Assembly (NCBI RefSeq): GCF_002115785.1
Contig: NZ_JFJY01000011.1
Span: forward strand, 62,001-126,000
Origin: Thalassospira sp. MCCC 1A03138
Lineage (GTDB): Bacteria > Pseudomonadota > Alphaproteobacteria > Rhodospirillales > Thalassospiraceae
DNA length: 64,000 bases
Direction of reading: 5' to 3'
Shown: positions 24,935 through 33,543 of the stretch, piece after piece
How the letters are laid out: each line of letters begins with the position of its first letter
Numbering within the stretch: position 1 is the first letter of the stretch
Notes under the pieces: model-generated
Seen by the model: the letters and a program-made list of their open reading frames with translations, nothing else
Databases searched by the model: none
What the model was told of the DNA's origin: nothing
Made by a program: the position numbers and the translations under genes

Positions 24935-26671
24935 TTGGGGGCAGGAAGTCGCAAGGATTTCGAGGCAGCGCAAGAGGACCCTTTGGAAAAGCTTCTCAAA
25001 AGTCGCACGACGGAACTGCGAAACGAACGAAACCGCTTCGCAGCACTTGCGTTTGTGTGGGGGGATCTTCTGCTTGAACTGGATGACGATCTGAGGATCG
25101 TGTTCGCATCCGGTGCGGCAGATGGCATGATTGGCCGTTCGGCAGCTGATATTGAAGGCCATACCCTGCAGTCGGTTCTGGCCCCGCAATTCCGACCACT
25201 GGTTCAGGAAATGTTGTATGTGGCGCGTCGTCGCGGCCGGATGGACAACATCCAGGTGCGGTTTATTCGCCCGGACGAACAGCTAAGCGCCCCGGTTTCC
25301 ATGAGCGGTTATTTCCTGCCCGATCTTGGCGATCATTTCTTTGTTGCCCTGCGCGTTGCAATTAATACGCTGCCCCATGATGTGGCGCGATCAATCAGGC
25401 GCGATGAAGCAACCGGCCTGATGGACGAGGAAAGCCTTTCCCGGGTCGTAACTGAACGCCTGATGGCGCAACGCGAAACCGGTGCAGAACACAAATTTAC
25501 CCTGATGACGTTGAATGCCTTTGATCCGCTTTGCAAACGCATGGAGCAGATCGAACGTGATGAAATGCTGTCCAGTATCGGTGCATTTCTAAGGGCGCAT
25601 TCTGTTGCCGGGGATACTGCGGGCCGCCTGAATGGCAATCAGTTCGGTATGTTGCATCGGCCCGATGTGCCAGTTGGCGAACTTGAAGATCGGATTGCCG
25701 ATTGTGCGCGGGACGCCGATCCGGAAGGCAAGGGGGTGGAGATTTCCACGTCCGTTACCGACTTTACGGCCGAAATGATCCCGCCTGGCGATCTGGCCCG
25801 CGGGGTGCTTTATTCTATCCGCCGGTTCTGCGACCGGCAGGAGCACGGATTTACATTTTCGCGTCTGATAGGGCAGACCCCCAATCTGGTGAATGATACC
25901 TTTTCGGCGATGCGCGATTTCGGCATGCGGGTTGACCGTCTGAAATTCGATGCGGTTTATCAGCCGATCGTGCGGTTGCCATCTGCGGAAATCCATCATT
26001 TCGAGGTCTTGGCGCGCTTTTATGATGATGATGGTAATCTTATTCCGACGGAACGACTGATCAGCTTTGCCGAACAGGTCAACATGATCCACAGGCTGGA
26101 TCTGGCGATGATGCGCCGGACCCTCAAGTGGATCCGTAACCAGCTGGACGAGGGCATCGATGCCCGCGTGGCGGTCAACGTTTCGGGTCATAGCATCGAA
26201 AATCCGGATTTCTGTCGGTCTGTGATTGCACTGTTTGAACGCAATCGCGACACGATGGGGCAGTTGATGATCGAAATCACCGAAACAGCCGAGATCACGG
26301 ATATTGATACGGCATCTACCTGGATTTCACGGTTCCGCGATTTTGGCGTTGAAATCTGTCTGGATGATTTTGGCACGGGGGCATCGAATTTCCGGTATCT
26401 CAGTGCACTGGATGTTGATTATGTCAAAATAGATGGGGAATCGATCCGGCAGTCACTGAAAGCGAGCAAAGGCAGAGCGTTTCTGAAATCGCTGGTCGAT
26501 CTTTGTCATGAATTGAAAGTCGAGGTCGTAGCGGAAATGATTGAAACCGATGCCATGCGGGAGATGGTTACCAAGGTTGGTTTTGATTATGCGCAAGGAT
26601 ATCTTTTCGGTAAGCCCGAAAAGGACATCTCGCTTTACTGGCGCAATATCAATGATCCCAAGCGGTACTAG
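24935..26671 (+). CDS. PAS-GGDEF(degenerate)-EAL cyclic-di-GMP phosphodiesterase
   Basis: This cytoplasmic protein of up to 578 residues has a PAS domain (about 35-140, from LELDDDLRIVFASGAADGMIG) and a GGDEF-like domain (155-300) whose active site reads RLNGNQFGM, so it cannot be a cyclase. A C-terminal EAL domain follows (about 320-575). The EAL residues are largely intact: the E of FEVLARF, N of VNVSG, E of EITETAE, DDFGTG, KIDG, VVAEMIE and YAQGYLFGKP. It is therefore a probable active c-di-GMP phosphodiesterase lowering c-di-GMP in response to a PAS signal. No ATG lies near the start. TTG at 24935 opens the frame, and TTG at 24983 with AGAGGA just upstream is an equally good choice. Confidence 0.85.
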   Translation: MGAGSRKDFEAAQEDPLEKLLKSRTTELRNERNRFAALAFVWGDLLLELDDDLRIVFASGAADGMIGRSAADIEGHTLQSVLAPQFRPLVQEMLYVARRRGRMDNIQVRFIRPDEQLSAPVSMSGYFLPDLGDHFFVALRVAINTLPHDVARSIRRDEATGLMDEESLSRVVTERLMAQRETGAEHKFTLMTLNAFDPLCKRMEQIERDEMLSSIGAFLRAHSVAGDTAGRLNGNQFGMLHRPDVPVGELEDRIADCARDADPEGKGVEISTSVTDFTAEMIPPGDLARGVLYSIRRFCDRQEHGFTFSRLIGQTPNLVNDTFSAMRDFGMRVDRLKFDAVYQPIVRLPSAEIHHFEVLARFYDDDGNLIPTERLISFAEQVNMIHRLDLAMMRRTLKWIRNQLDEGIDARVAVNVSGHSIENPDFCRSVIALFERNRDTMGQLMIEITETAEITDIDTASTWISRFRDFGVEICLDDFGTGASNFRYLSALDVDYVKIDGESIRQSLKASKGRAFLKSLVDLCHELKVEVVAEMIETDAMREMVTKVGFDYAQGYLFGKPEKDISLYWRNINDPKRY

Positions 26672-26780
26672 GATCAGGATCTGTCAGTCACAGCAAAGGT
26701 CACCATTCCGGCGGTCCTTTTTGTAAGCTCAAACAGATCCGTCTGGCTGAAACAAGAAACAGTTTTCAGGTTTCAGCAAA

Positions 26781-26806
26781 AAAGGCCGGTGCATGCACCG
26801 GCCTTT
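26781..26806 (-). terminator. Intrinsic terminator of pckA
   Basis: This is a perfect 26-bp palindrome (AAAGGCCGGTGCA mirrored). On the minus strand it is followed by TTTTTTG, ideal for ending pckA, 25 bp past its stop. Confidence 0.82.
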
Positions 26807-26830
26807 CTGAAATGGTGATTGTCTGTCGCC

Positions 26831-28456
26831 TTATTCGGCGGCTTTGACTTCGGCGTTGCTGCGGATTGCAGCTTCGCGAACGTCGGCAGCGACATGTTCT
26901 TCGAACTTCGCGAAGTTCTTTTCAAACAGGCCCGTCAGGTTTGCTGCAGCCTTGTCATAGGCAGCCTTGTCCGACCAGCTGTCGCGCGGGTTCAGAACTT
27001 CTGCCGGGATATCGCCGCAAGCGGTCGGATAGGCCAGACCGAAATACGGATCGGTTGCGAAGTCGGCATTTTCCAGTTCGCCATTCAGCGCCGCGTTCAG
27101 AAGCCCGCGGGTATAGGCGATTTTCATGCGCGAACCAACGCCATAGGCACCACCGGACCAGCCGGTATTGACCAGCCAGCAATTGGCCTGATGTTTTTCC
27201 ATAAGTTCGCCAAGCAGTTCGGCATAAACCGATGGATGACGCGGCATGAACGGTGCACCAAAGCAGGCGGAAAACGCTGCGGTCGGTTCCTTGACGCCTT
27301 TTTCGGTACCGGCAACTTTTGCGGTGTAACCCGACAGGAAGTGGTACATCGCCTGTGCCGAAGTCAGCTTGGCGATCGGCGGCAGAACGCCAAACGCATC
27401 GCAGGTGAGCATGATGATGTTTTTCGGGTGACCACCACGACCGTTTTCCGATGCATTCGGGATGAATTCGATCGGATAGCTGGAACGGGTATTTTCGGTG
27501 TGACGGGCATCGTCGAGGTCAAGCTCGCGCGATTGCTTGTTCATCACAACGTTTTCCAGAACCGTCCCGAAGGTTTGGGTTGTGGCATAGATTTCCGGTT
27601 CTGCTTCTTTGGAAAGCTTGATTACCTTGGCGTAGCAGCCGCCTTCGAAGTTGAAGACGCCATCTTCACCCCAGCCATGTTCATCGTCACCGATAAGCGT
27701 GCGTGATGCGTCGGCCGACAGGGTGGTTTTGCCGGTACCCGACAGACCAAAGAAGATTGCGGTGTCGCCGTCCTTGCCCATATTGGCCGAACAATGCATC
27801 GGCATGACGCCTTTGGCCGGAAGAATATGGTTAAGAACAGAGAAGATCGATTTCTTCATTTCGCCGGCATACCAAGTGCCGCCGATGATCACCATTTTGC
27901 GTTCGAACGAAACGACGACGAATACTTCGGAACGGGTGCCGTCGACTTCCGGATCAGCCTGCAGGCCGGGAGCATGCAGAACGGTGAATTCCGGCGCGAA
28001 GTCGCGAAGTTCTTCTTTCTGCGGCTGAATGAACATGTTGCGCGCAAAAAGATTGTGCCATGCATTTTCGTTGATCACGCGAACCGGCAGGCGGAAACGC
28101 GGATCCGAACCGGCATAGCAGTCCTGAACGAACAGTTCGGTGCCCTGGAAGTAAGCGCGCACTTTTTGATACAGGCGCTCGAACACTTCCGGGCTGACCG
28201 GGCGGTTAACGTCGCCCCAGTCGATGTCGTTCTTGGTGCCTTCCTCTTCGACGATGAAACGGTCCTGCGGGGAACGGCCGGTATGTTCACCGGTCAGCGC
28301 AACAAATGCGCCACCCTTGGCAATTTTACCTTCCTGACGGCGGATTGCATGTTCGTAGAGGCCGGCAGCGTCCAAATTCCAGTGAACGGCGCCAAGATTC
28401 TTGAGGCCATGGGTTTCAAGGCCTACACGGCTGACAACGGGTCCTGATTGCAGCAC
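26831..28456 (-). CDS. pckA: Phosphoenolpyruvate carboxykinase (ATP)
   Basis: This 541-residue enzyme converts oxaloacetate plus ATP to phosphoenolpyruvate, the first step of gluconeogenesis. It has the ATP-type kinase loop [32 protein letters not shown], the substrate strand [20 protein letters not shown] and the C-terminal [14 protein letters not shown]. Length and motifs separate it from the GTP form. The start is GTG at 28456, set by AGGAGAG 5 nt upstream. In alphaproteobacteria growing on organic or aromatic acids, such as those made by the quinate operon in this window, PckA is needed for sugar synthesis. Confidence 0.96.
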   Translation of the reverse strand: MLQSGPVVSRVGLETHGLKNLGAVHWNLDAAGLYEHAIRRQEGKIAKGGAFVALTGEHTGRSPQDRFIVEEEGTKNDIDWGDVNRPVSPEVFERLYQKVRAYFQGTELFVQDCYAGSDPRFRLPVRVINENAWHNLFARNMFIQPQKEELRDFAPEFTVLHAPGLQADPEVDGTRSEVFVVVSFERKMVIIGGTWYAGEMKKSIFSVLNHILPAKGVMPMHCSANMGKDGDTAIFFGLSGTGKTTLSADASRTLIGDDEHGWGEDGVFNFEGGCYAKVIKLSKEAEPEIYATTQTFGTVLENVVMNKQSRELDLDDARHTENTRSSYPIEFIPNASENGRGGHPKNIIMLTCDAFGVLPPIAKLTSAQAMYHFLSGYTAKVAGTEKGVKEPTAAFSACFGAPFMPRHPSVYAELLGELMEKHQANCWLVNTGWSGGAYGVGSRMKIAYTRGLLNAALNGELENADFATDPYFGLAYPTACGDIPAEVLNPRDSWSDKAAYDKAAANLTGLFEKNFAKFEEHVAADVREAAIRSNAEVKAAE

Positions 28457-28625
28457 GGATCTCTCCTGGTGGGAATTGAGTCTGGGGGTTAATAGTCAAT
28501 TCTACACAATCGGTATGTGGGTTAACCGTTTGCGTCGCGACATATTGTTACAAAGGTGTCTCAAAAGCAACCTGTCCTTTGGCTCAATACCAAGGAAAAC
28601 GTAGACGTTTTTGCGTTTGCGAAAA

Positions 28626-28644
28626 GTCACCTTTCGAAAGTGAC
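28626..28644 (-). terminator. Possible terminator after the HugZ-like gene
   Basis: On the minus strand GTCAC-TTTCGAAA-GGTGAC forms a short stem with one bulge, followed by TTTTC, 23 bp past the stop. The stem is weak. Confidence 0.4.
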
Positions 28645-28666
28645 AATTAAATCTTCGTTGCCCAAA

Positions 28667-29440
28667 TCAGGTCATTTGACCGCGCGCTTTTTTACACATT
28701 TCGACCAGAATATCGCGCGCTTCGCCGGGGCTGCGGATTGTTTCGGTGAAGTTGACCCGCAAAGGTCGGGAATCGGCAGAATTGCGTTCCAAATCCATTC
28801 CATCGCAATCAATGGCGACCATTTTCCAACCGTCATTCTTATCCTGATCGCTGAAATATCTGACAATGTCGGCTATCGAATCGGCATGATCGGAATTCAT
28901 TTGGAAAATGACTTCATCATGGCCATCAATCAGTGGTTGGCAGCCATCAATCACAAACTGGTTTCCCGTTAGTCGGCGCTGTTTGCCAAACCCGCCAACC
29001 CAGTAAACCGCCTCTACTGCAACGTGGTAAAAGTCAAAATCGGCGAAATCGGCATATTGGGCGGCATCGGGATGGGTTTGAAGGTAGCGTTGGCGTGTTT
29101 CCGGTGCGTGATCGGCAACGGCCCGGCCAAAGATCGTCAGTCTGGCATTGTCCGTATCGATCCGCTCGCTTTGTCCGGCATCGATATTGCCGTCGGTGAA
29201 AAGAAGCGACAGACGCGGATCACGTCGTAAATGACGGGTATGATCCGCCAGATCGGAAATCAGCAGAATGGGGCTGCCATCAATATGCGCAGCAGGGACA
29301 ACGATTGACGTCACCGGCCAGCCATCGCCGACCTGTTTGTGATCACAGGCGGTTGTAGCCATCACGGCATGTAAGGCACGTCTCGTCATACGCCGGAGTT
29401 CTGCCGCTGCATTTCCGTTTTGCTGTGCAAGGCTCGACAT
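28667..29440 (-). CDS. HugZ-like pyridoxamine-phosphate-oxidase-fold protein
   Basis: This 257-residue protein has an N-terminal split-barrel (GWPVTSIVVPAAHIDGSPILLISDLADHTRHLRRDPRLSLLF in segments). The DFDFYHVAVEAVYWVGGFG segment is typical of HugZ/HutZ heme-binding proteins, and a C-terminal DUF2470-like part contains DGMDLERNSADSRPLRVNF. Relatives degrade or bind heme, or act on flavin or pyridoxal cofactors. No heme-uptake genes are nearby, so the substrate is open. Confidence 0.75.
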   Translation of the reverse strand: MSSLAQQNGNAAAELRRMTRRALHAVMATTACDHKQVGDGWPVTSIVVPAAHIDGSPILLISDLADHTRHLRRDPRLSLLFTDGNIDAGQSERIDTDNARLTIFGRAVADHAPETRQRYLQTHPDAAQYADFADFDFYHVAVEAVYWVGGFGKQRRLTGNQFVIDGCQPLIDGHDEVIFQMNSDHADSIADIVRYFSDQDKNDGWKMVAIDCDGMDLERNSADSRPLRVNFTETIRSPGEARDILVEMCKKARGQMT

Positions 29441-29515
29441 GCATACGCCCCTTTGATGATCAGGGTTTTTATTTAGGATTGGTTGTTGCCGTCCGCAATG
29501 TCTGGTCTGGCTGGG

Positions 29516-29722
29516 TTACAGGTCTTTGTCACCGGTCGTGATCAGCGGTTCGGAAGTGGTCGAAAAACGCCGTTTGCGGACGGTTTCCAGCAGCCGTTTC
29601 TTGCTGCCGTCACTCATGCCCATCCATGCGCCGATTTCATCGCCGGTGCGAAAGCATCCGATGCAGTACCCGGCGACCGGGTCAAGAACGCAAACGCCAA
29701 TGCAGGGGGATTTGACAGGCAT
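29516..29722 (-). CDS. DUF1289 domain protein
   Basis: This 68-residue protein contains the DUF1289 pattern PCIGVCVLDPVAGYCIGCFRT, with four cysteines (CxxxC, CxxC) that could bind a metal. GDEIGAWMGMSDGSKKRLLE follows. The function of this small family is unknown. The ATG at 29722 (MPVKSPC) is preferred to a longer frame from 29770 that runs into the csbD terminator. Confidence 0.8.
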   Translation of the reverse strand: MPVKSPCIGVCVLDPVAGYCIGCFRTGDEIGAWMGMSDGSKKRLLETVRKRRFSTTSEPLITTGDKDL

Positions 29723-29768
29723 GATTTTCCAAGCTGGTAACAGGATTGATTGCCTGCATAGAAAACAC

Positions 29769-29810
29769 AAAGCCCGCCAGGATCAAGAGGGTAATAATCC
29801 GGCGGGCTTT
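29769..29810 (-). terminator. Terminator of the csbD-like gene
   Basis: AAAGCCCGCC (29769-29778) and GGCGGGCTTT (29801-29810) form a perfect 10-bp stem with a 22-nt loop. On the minus strand GTGTTTTC follows. Confidence 0.65.
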
Positions 29811-29843
29811 GTTACGTGTGGTAATCTGGTGGGTGTGAAAGCC

Positions 29844-30041
29844 CTAGAGGCGGTCAAACCAGTTGCGGACCTGGCGGTCGGCCTCTTCGCGTTTAACGCC
29901 ATAGGCTTCCTGAACCAAGCCAACCAGTTTTTCCTGCTGGCCTTCGATCTCATCAAGATCATCGTCGGTGAGGCGGCCCCATTCGCGCTTGACGTGACCA
30001 CGCATCTGTTTCCAACGGCCTTCGATCTGGTCCCAATTCAT
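29844..30041 (-). CDS. CsbD family stress protein
   Basis: This 65-residue hydrophilic helical protein starts MNWDQIEGRWKQMRGHVKRE, the CsbD signature, and continues WGRLTDDDLDEIEGQQEKL. Members are induced in general stress responses and are thought to act as small protective proteins. It is single-gene, with a terminator 34 bp downstream. Confidence 0.88.
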   Translation of the reverse strand: MNWDQIEGRWKQMRGHVKREWGRLTDDDLDEIEGQQEKLVGLVQEAYGVKREEADRQVRNWFDRL

Positions 30042-30307
30042 CAGGTGTTCTCCTGTTTCTTTCGGGTTGTTTGCTCGTTCGGTCCGGAAATTTTATCTGC
30101 ATGCCAACCGCATGCTGCTTTTCCGGTTGCCTGATCATAAAACGGCTCGGAGTGTTTTTTGTTCCACGATACCCGGATTGTATCCTCTGCCGGGGCAGGG
30201 GTACGGCCCGCTGACTTGCCATATTCGCCTGCGAGGGTTATAGCCGAGCCAGTTTTTTCATTGGAGTGTGTGTGAGCGCACCATCGGCGTGCAGCACGGA
30301 GGACAAT

Positions 30308-30922
30308 ATGCGCGGATATTTCGGGATCGGGATCGAAGGGGCCAGCAAGCCCTTTAACGTGGGCACGCTGTTTCGTTCCGCCCATGCGTTTGGTGCCAGC
30401 TTTGCCTTTACGGTGGATGCGGATTTTCGTGATGAACGGGCCAATGTGGCCGACACATCACGTGCGTCCGAGCAGATGCCCTACTATCACTTCCCGGATC
30501 ACGATCATCTGTTCCTGCCCGATGGATGCCGGATGGTTGGTGTCGAACTGACACCTGATGCGATTGAACTGCCAAGTTTCAAACATCCATCGCGCGCGGC
30601 TTATATTCTTGGCCCGGAACGCGGAAATCTGTCGCAGGAAATGCAGGATCAGTGCGATTTCATCATTAAAATCCCAATGAGCTTCTGCGTAAATGTCGCG
30701 ATTGCTGCCAATATCGTGATGTATGACCGCCTGATCAGTCTGGGCCGGTTCGCCCCGCGCCCGGTACGTGCTGGTGCCCCGACCGAGCCAAAGCCGGAAG
30801 CCTTTTATGGCGGCTGGATTTCGCGCACGCGTGACAAACGCAAAGCAGACCCTGAAAAGTTCCGTCAGGCACCGCCGCCGGATTACAGCGTGATTGACGG
30901 TACGCTGGATGACGACGATTAA
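30308..30922 (+). CDS. TrmH/SpoU family RNA 2'-O-methyltransferase
   Basis: This 204-residue SPOUT methyltransferase uses S-adenosylmethionine to methylate a ribose in tRNA or rRNA. Motif 1 is NVGTLFRSAHAFGA (with the catalytic Arg), motif 2 is YILGPERGNLS, and motif 3 is IPMSFCVNVAIAANIVMYDRL, together forming the knot. A basic C-terminal tail follows. The ATG at 30308 has GGAGGA 5-10 nt upstream and matches the family start (MRGYFGIGIEG). The target nucleotide cannot be told from sequence alone. Confidence 0.85.
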   Translation: MRGYFGIGIEGASKPFNVGTLFRSAHAFGASFAFTVDADFRDERANVADTSRASEQMPYYHFPDHDHLFLPDGCRMVGVELTPDAIELPSFKHPSRAAYILGPERGNLSQEMQDQCDFIIKIPMSFCVNVAIAANIVMYDRLISLGRFAPRPVRAGAPTEPKPEAFYGGWISRTRDKRKADPEKFRQAPPPDYSVIDGTLDDDD

Positions 30923-30936
30923 GGCATGAAAATGAA

Positions 30937-30969
30937 GCAACGACCGCGAGGGAGGGGCGCGGCCGTTGC
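30937..30969 (+). terminator. Terminator after the TrmH-type gene
   Basis: GCAACG-CCGCG pairs with CGCGG-CGTTGC (one mismatch) and is followed by ATTTTCC, 15 bp after the stop. Confidence 0.5.
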
Positions 30970-31051
30970 ATTTTCCTGACCCGGTTTCATCGACAGGGGG
31001 AGGTCGATGGCAGAGGGCATGGGGTCAGGCAATCAGGTTTACTATGTCGTT

Positions 31052-33292
31052 TCAGGCAGCCTGTACTGCCGTTTCATCTCGCTGATCCCCTTCGTTAGCG
31101 TCGGGAATTTCCGCCTTTTCAGGCAGAATGCCGTGCGGATTGCGCAGCAGGTTGGCAATCATCCGCATCCCGACATCACCTTGCAGGGTCAGCAGGCTTT
31201 CGGGATGGAACTGAACTGCACTGATCGGCAGGCTTTGATGACGTATCCCCATAACCACACCGTCATTGCTGCGCGCGGTGACTTTAAGGTCAGCTGGCAG
31301 GCTTGCCAGGTCGGCAAATAGCGAGTGATAGCGCCCAACAACGATTTCATCGGGAAGGCCTTCAAACAACGGATCAGACGGGTCCAGTTTCACCTTAGAC
31401 GGTTTGCCATGCATCGGTGTGTCGAGTTGACCAAGTGATCCACCAAAAAATTCGACAATCCCCTGTAAACCAAGACAAACACCAAAGACCGGAAGCCCCG
31501 CGGCAAGGGCACGTTCGATGCTTTGGCGCAGACCATAATCATCGGGGCGTCCCGGACCCGGGGACAGGAACACCAGATCGGGTTTGAAATCGTCAAAGGC
31601 TTCGTCAGGGAAACCGGGGCGGAGCGTTAATGTTTCGGCACCGGTTGCGCGGATATAGCTGGCAAGGTTTTGAACAAAGCTGTCTTCGTGATCGATCAGA
31701 AGCACGCGTTTGCCAACACCCGAAATGGTCGGATCAATGGTGGCTTCGTCCTTGGCATCGCGGGTGACGGCATCAATCATTGCCGATGCCTTCAACACTG
31801 TTTCGGCTTCTTCGGCAGCAGATTCACTATCAAACAGCAATGTCGCACCCGCGCGAACTTCGGCGACACCCTGTTTGAGACGCACAGTTCGTAATGTCAG
31901 GCCGGTATTCAGATCGCCATTGCACAGAACCGCCCCGATGGCCCCGCCATACCATGCACGCGGACTGCGTTCGACGGTTTCGATATGCTTCATGGCGGCC
32001 CGTTTGGGGGCACCGGTTACGGTAACCGCCCAGCAATGTGTCAGGAAAGCATCAAGTGCATCAAAGCCTTCGCGAAGGCGGCCTTCGACGTGATCGACCG
32101 TGTGGATCAGGCGGGAATACATTTCGATCTGGCGACGACCAAGAATACGGATGCTGCCGGGTTTGCAGACGCGTGCCTTATCATTCCGATCAACGTCGGT
32201 GCACATGGTCAGTTCGGATTCTTCCTTGGCCGAATTCAGAAGGGTTCGGATATTTTCCGCATCCTCGATCGCGTCGCGACCGCGCGCGATGGTGCCCGAA
32301 ATCGGGCAGGTTTCAATACGTTGGCCGGTGACGCGGACATACATTTCCGGCGATGCCCCGATCAGATGTTCACCGTCACCAAGATTGATCAGGAAACCAT
32401 AAGGTGCCGGATTTCGGCGTTTAAGGCGGCGGAAGATTTCCGACGGGGCACTTTTGCATTCGGTCCGAAAGACGCGGCTTGGCACGACTTCAAACAGTTC
32501 TCCGCGCGCAAATCGTGGCTTGGTATCATCGACGACGGCGGCATATTCGCCGTCTTTCATATCATTTTCTACGATGCCGTTTGCACCATGTGATGGCGGG
32601 TGATCCTGGGCAATGCGGTCGAGCCCAGTGGTACTATGGCCATCTGGTGCAATGAATTCATATTCAAAAAGGGTCGCGACCTTGGATGCGTGGTCGACTG
32701 TGATCATCTGGTCGGGTAGATAAAGATGGACATCCTTGTGATCACTGCTGCGGTCCTGGGTCAGTGCAATTTGTTCGAAATGAAGGGCGATGTCGTAGCC
32801 AAAGGCACCGTATAGACCCAAACGTTCCTCGCCCTTGTGGGCAAAGAGATCGCGAATGGCCCGGACAACGGAAAACAGACTGGGTTGTTGACTGCGTTCT
32901 TCTTCGGGGAACCAATCGGCCGCTTTGCCGACATAGCCGTAAAGCCCGTCATCGCCCTTGGTCAGGCCTTCGATATGGGCATGATCGGCAAGGGCGTTTT
33001 CAATCACCGGCAAAAGCACCCGGCCGCGATCATTAAGCGCACGGATTGCAAAGCCGCGTTCGCGCCCGGTGATTTCCAGCGGTGGTTTGGCAAATCCCAT
33101 GTCCCAGCGCGAATAACGACCCGGAAACTCGTAGCTTGAAGACAGCAAAACACCCTTCGTCCGGTCAAGCGCGTCGATCAGGCTTTCGGTGGCATTTTCA
33201 TAGGTGATTTCTGTCTGGCGGCGAATAATGGCGATGCCGCCGTCTGTGGTATATCGATATTCGCTACTGGTTTCAGAAGTCGGGTTGGTCAC
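31052..33292 (-). CDS. trpE(G): Fused anthranilate synthase TrpE(G)
   Basis: This 746-residue enzyme converts chorismate to anthranilate, the first step to tryptophan. Residues about 1-510 are the TrpE part, with IETCPISGTIARGRD, ELTMCTDVDRNDKARV and WAVTVTGAPKRAAM. Residues about 540-735 are the glutamine amidotransferase TrpG part, with nucleophile Cys in FGVCLGLQGIVEFF and His/Glu in QFHPES. This fusion is typical of Azospirillum, rhizobia and relatives. The GTG at 33292 is chosen because CGGAG lies 8 nt upstream; the frame reaches 33331. Expression is set by the trpL attenuator just upstream. trpF is nearby but separated by a channel gene. Confidence 0.95.
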   Translation of the reverse strand: MTNPTSETSSEYRYTTDGGIAIIRRQTEITYENATESLIDALDRTKGVLLSSSYEFPGRYSRWDMGFAKPPLEITGRERGFAIRALNDRGRVLLPVIENALADHAHIEGLTKGDDGLYGYVGKAADWFPEEERSQQPSLFSVVRAIRDLFAHKGEERLGLYGAFGYDIALHFEQIALTQDRSSDHKDVHLYLPDQMITVDHASKVATLFEYEFIAPDGHSTTGLDRIAQDHPPSHGANGIVENDMKDGEYAAVVDDTKPRFARGELFEVVPSRVFRTECKSAPSEIFRRLKRRNPAPYGFLINLGDGEHLIGASPEMYVRVTGQRIETCPISGTIARGRDAIEDAENIRTLLNSAKEESELTMCTDVDRNDKARVCKPGSIRILGRRQIEMYSRLIHTVDHVEGRLREGFDALDAFLTHCWAVTVTGAPKRAAMKHIETVERSPRAWYGGAIGAVLCNGDLNTGLTLRTVRLKQGVAEVRAGATLLFDSESAAEEAETVLKASAMIDAVTRDAKDEATIDPTISGVGKRVLLIDHEDSFVQNLASYIRATGAETLTLRPGFPDEAFDDFKPDLVFLSPGPGRPDDYGLRQSIERALAAGLPVFGVCLGLQGIVEFFGGSLGQLDTPMHGKPSKVKLDPSDPLFEGLPDEIVVGRYHSLFADLASLPADLKVTARSNDGVVMGIRHQSLPISAVQFHPESLLTLQGDVGMRMIANLLRNPHGILPEKAEIPDANEGDQRDETAVQAA

Positions 33293-33373
33293 GTCAAATA
33301 CTCCGTTTGCGGGGCGCTGCCGCAGGAGCAATGTGACTTTTCAGCAAATAGGAAAAAGGTCTGAAAACACAAA

Positions 33374-33428
33374 GCCGCCTGCGAAGATCAGGCGGCCGGT
33401 TGTTTCAGGGCATGATAATTGGCCGCCC
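33374..33428 (-). promoter_or_regulatory. Transcription attenuator of trpE(G)
   Basis: On the minus strand the terminator stem GCCGCCTG/CAGGCGGC (33389-33396 with 33374-33381) is followed by TTTGTGTTTT. Upstream, GGGCGGCC next to the leader stop (33421-33428) is complementary to GGCCGCC (33391-33397), giving an antiterminator that uses the same bases as the terminator arm. When ribosomes stall at the Trp codons of trpL the antiterminator would form and trpE(G) would be read. Confidence 0.85.
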
Positions 33429-33430
33429 GC

Positions 33431-33490
33431 TTATGCGGACCACCACCAACGATTGGAAATAAGGATCGGGTTCATGCCGTGTGTTTTCAT
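33431..33490 (-). CDS. trpL: trp leader peptide with three consecutive Trp codons
   Basis: This 19-residue leader peptide ends NRWWWSA, with TGG TGG TGG at 33440-33448 and stop at 33431-33433. It is followed by the antiterminator/terminator pair. The ATG at 33490 is exactly where transcription should start from the promoter at 33498-33526, so the mRNA appears leaderless, as known for Sinorhizobium meliloti trpL. A second in-frame ATG at 33475 is possible. It controls trpE(G) by sensing charged tRNA-Trp. Confidence 0.88.
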   Translation of the reverse strand: MKTHGMNPILISNRWWWSA

Positions 33491-33497
33491 GCGTCAA

Positions 33498-33526
33498 ACT
33501 ATGATCAGCGATCAGGCGGGCGTCAA
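33498..33526 (-). promoter_or_regulatory. Promoter of trpL-trpE(G)
   Basis: On the minus strand TTGACG (33521-33526) and CATAGT (33498-33503) are separated by 17 bp. Seven bases after the -10 box comes the A of the trpL ATG. Confidence 0.6.
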
Positions 33527-33543
33527 GCATTTTGATCAGATGA

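Noticed and set aside
25589-26191. 200-codon minus-strand frame opposite the EAL gene
   Set aside because: The plus strand carries clear PAS and EAL motifs; the reverse frame has no domain and is a shadow.
26819-27706. 295-codon plus-strand frame opposite pckA
   Set aside because: It mirrors the conserved pckA codons; its product has no recognisable features.
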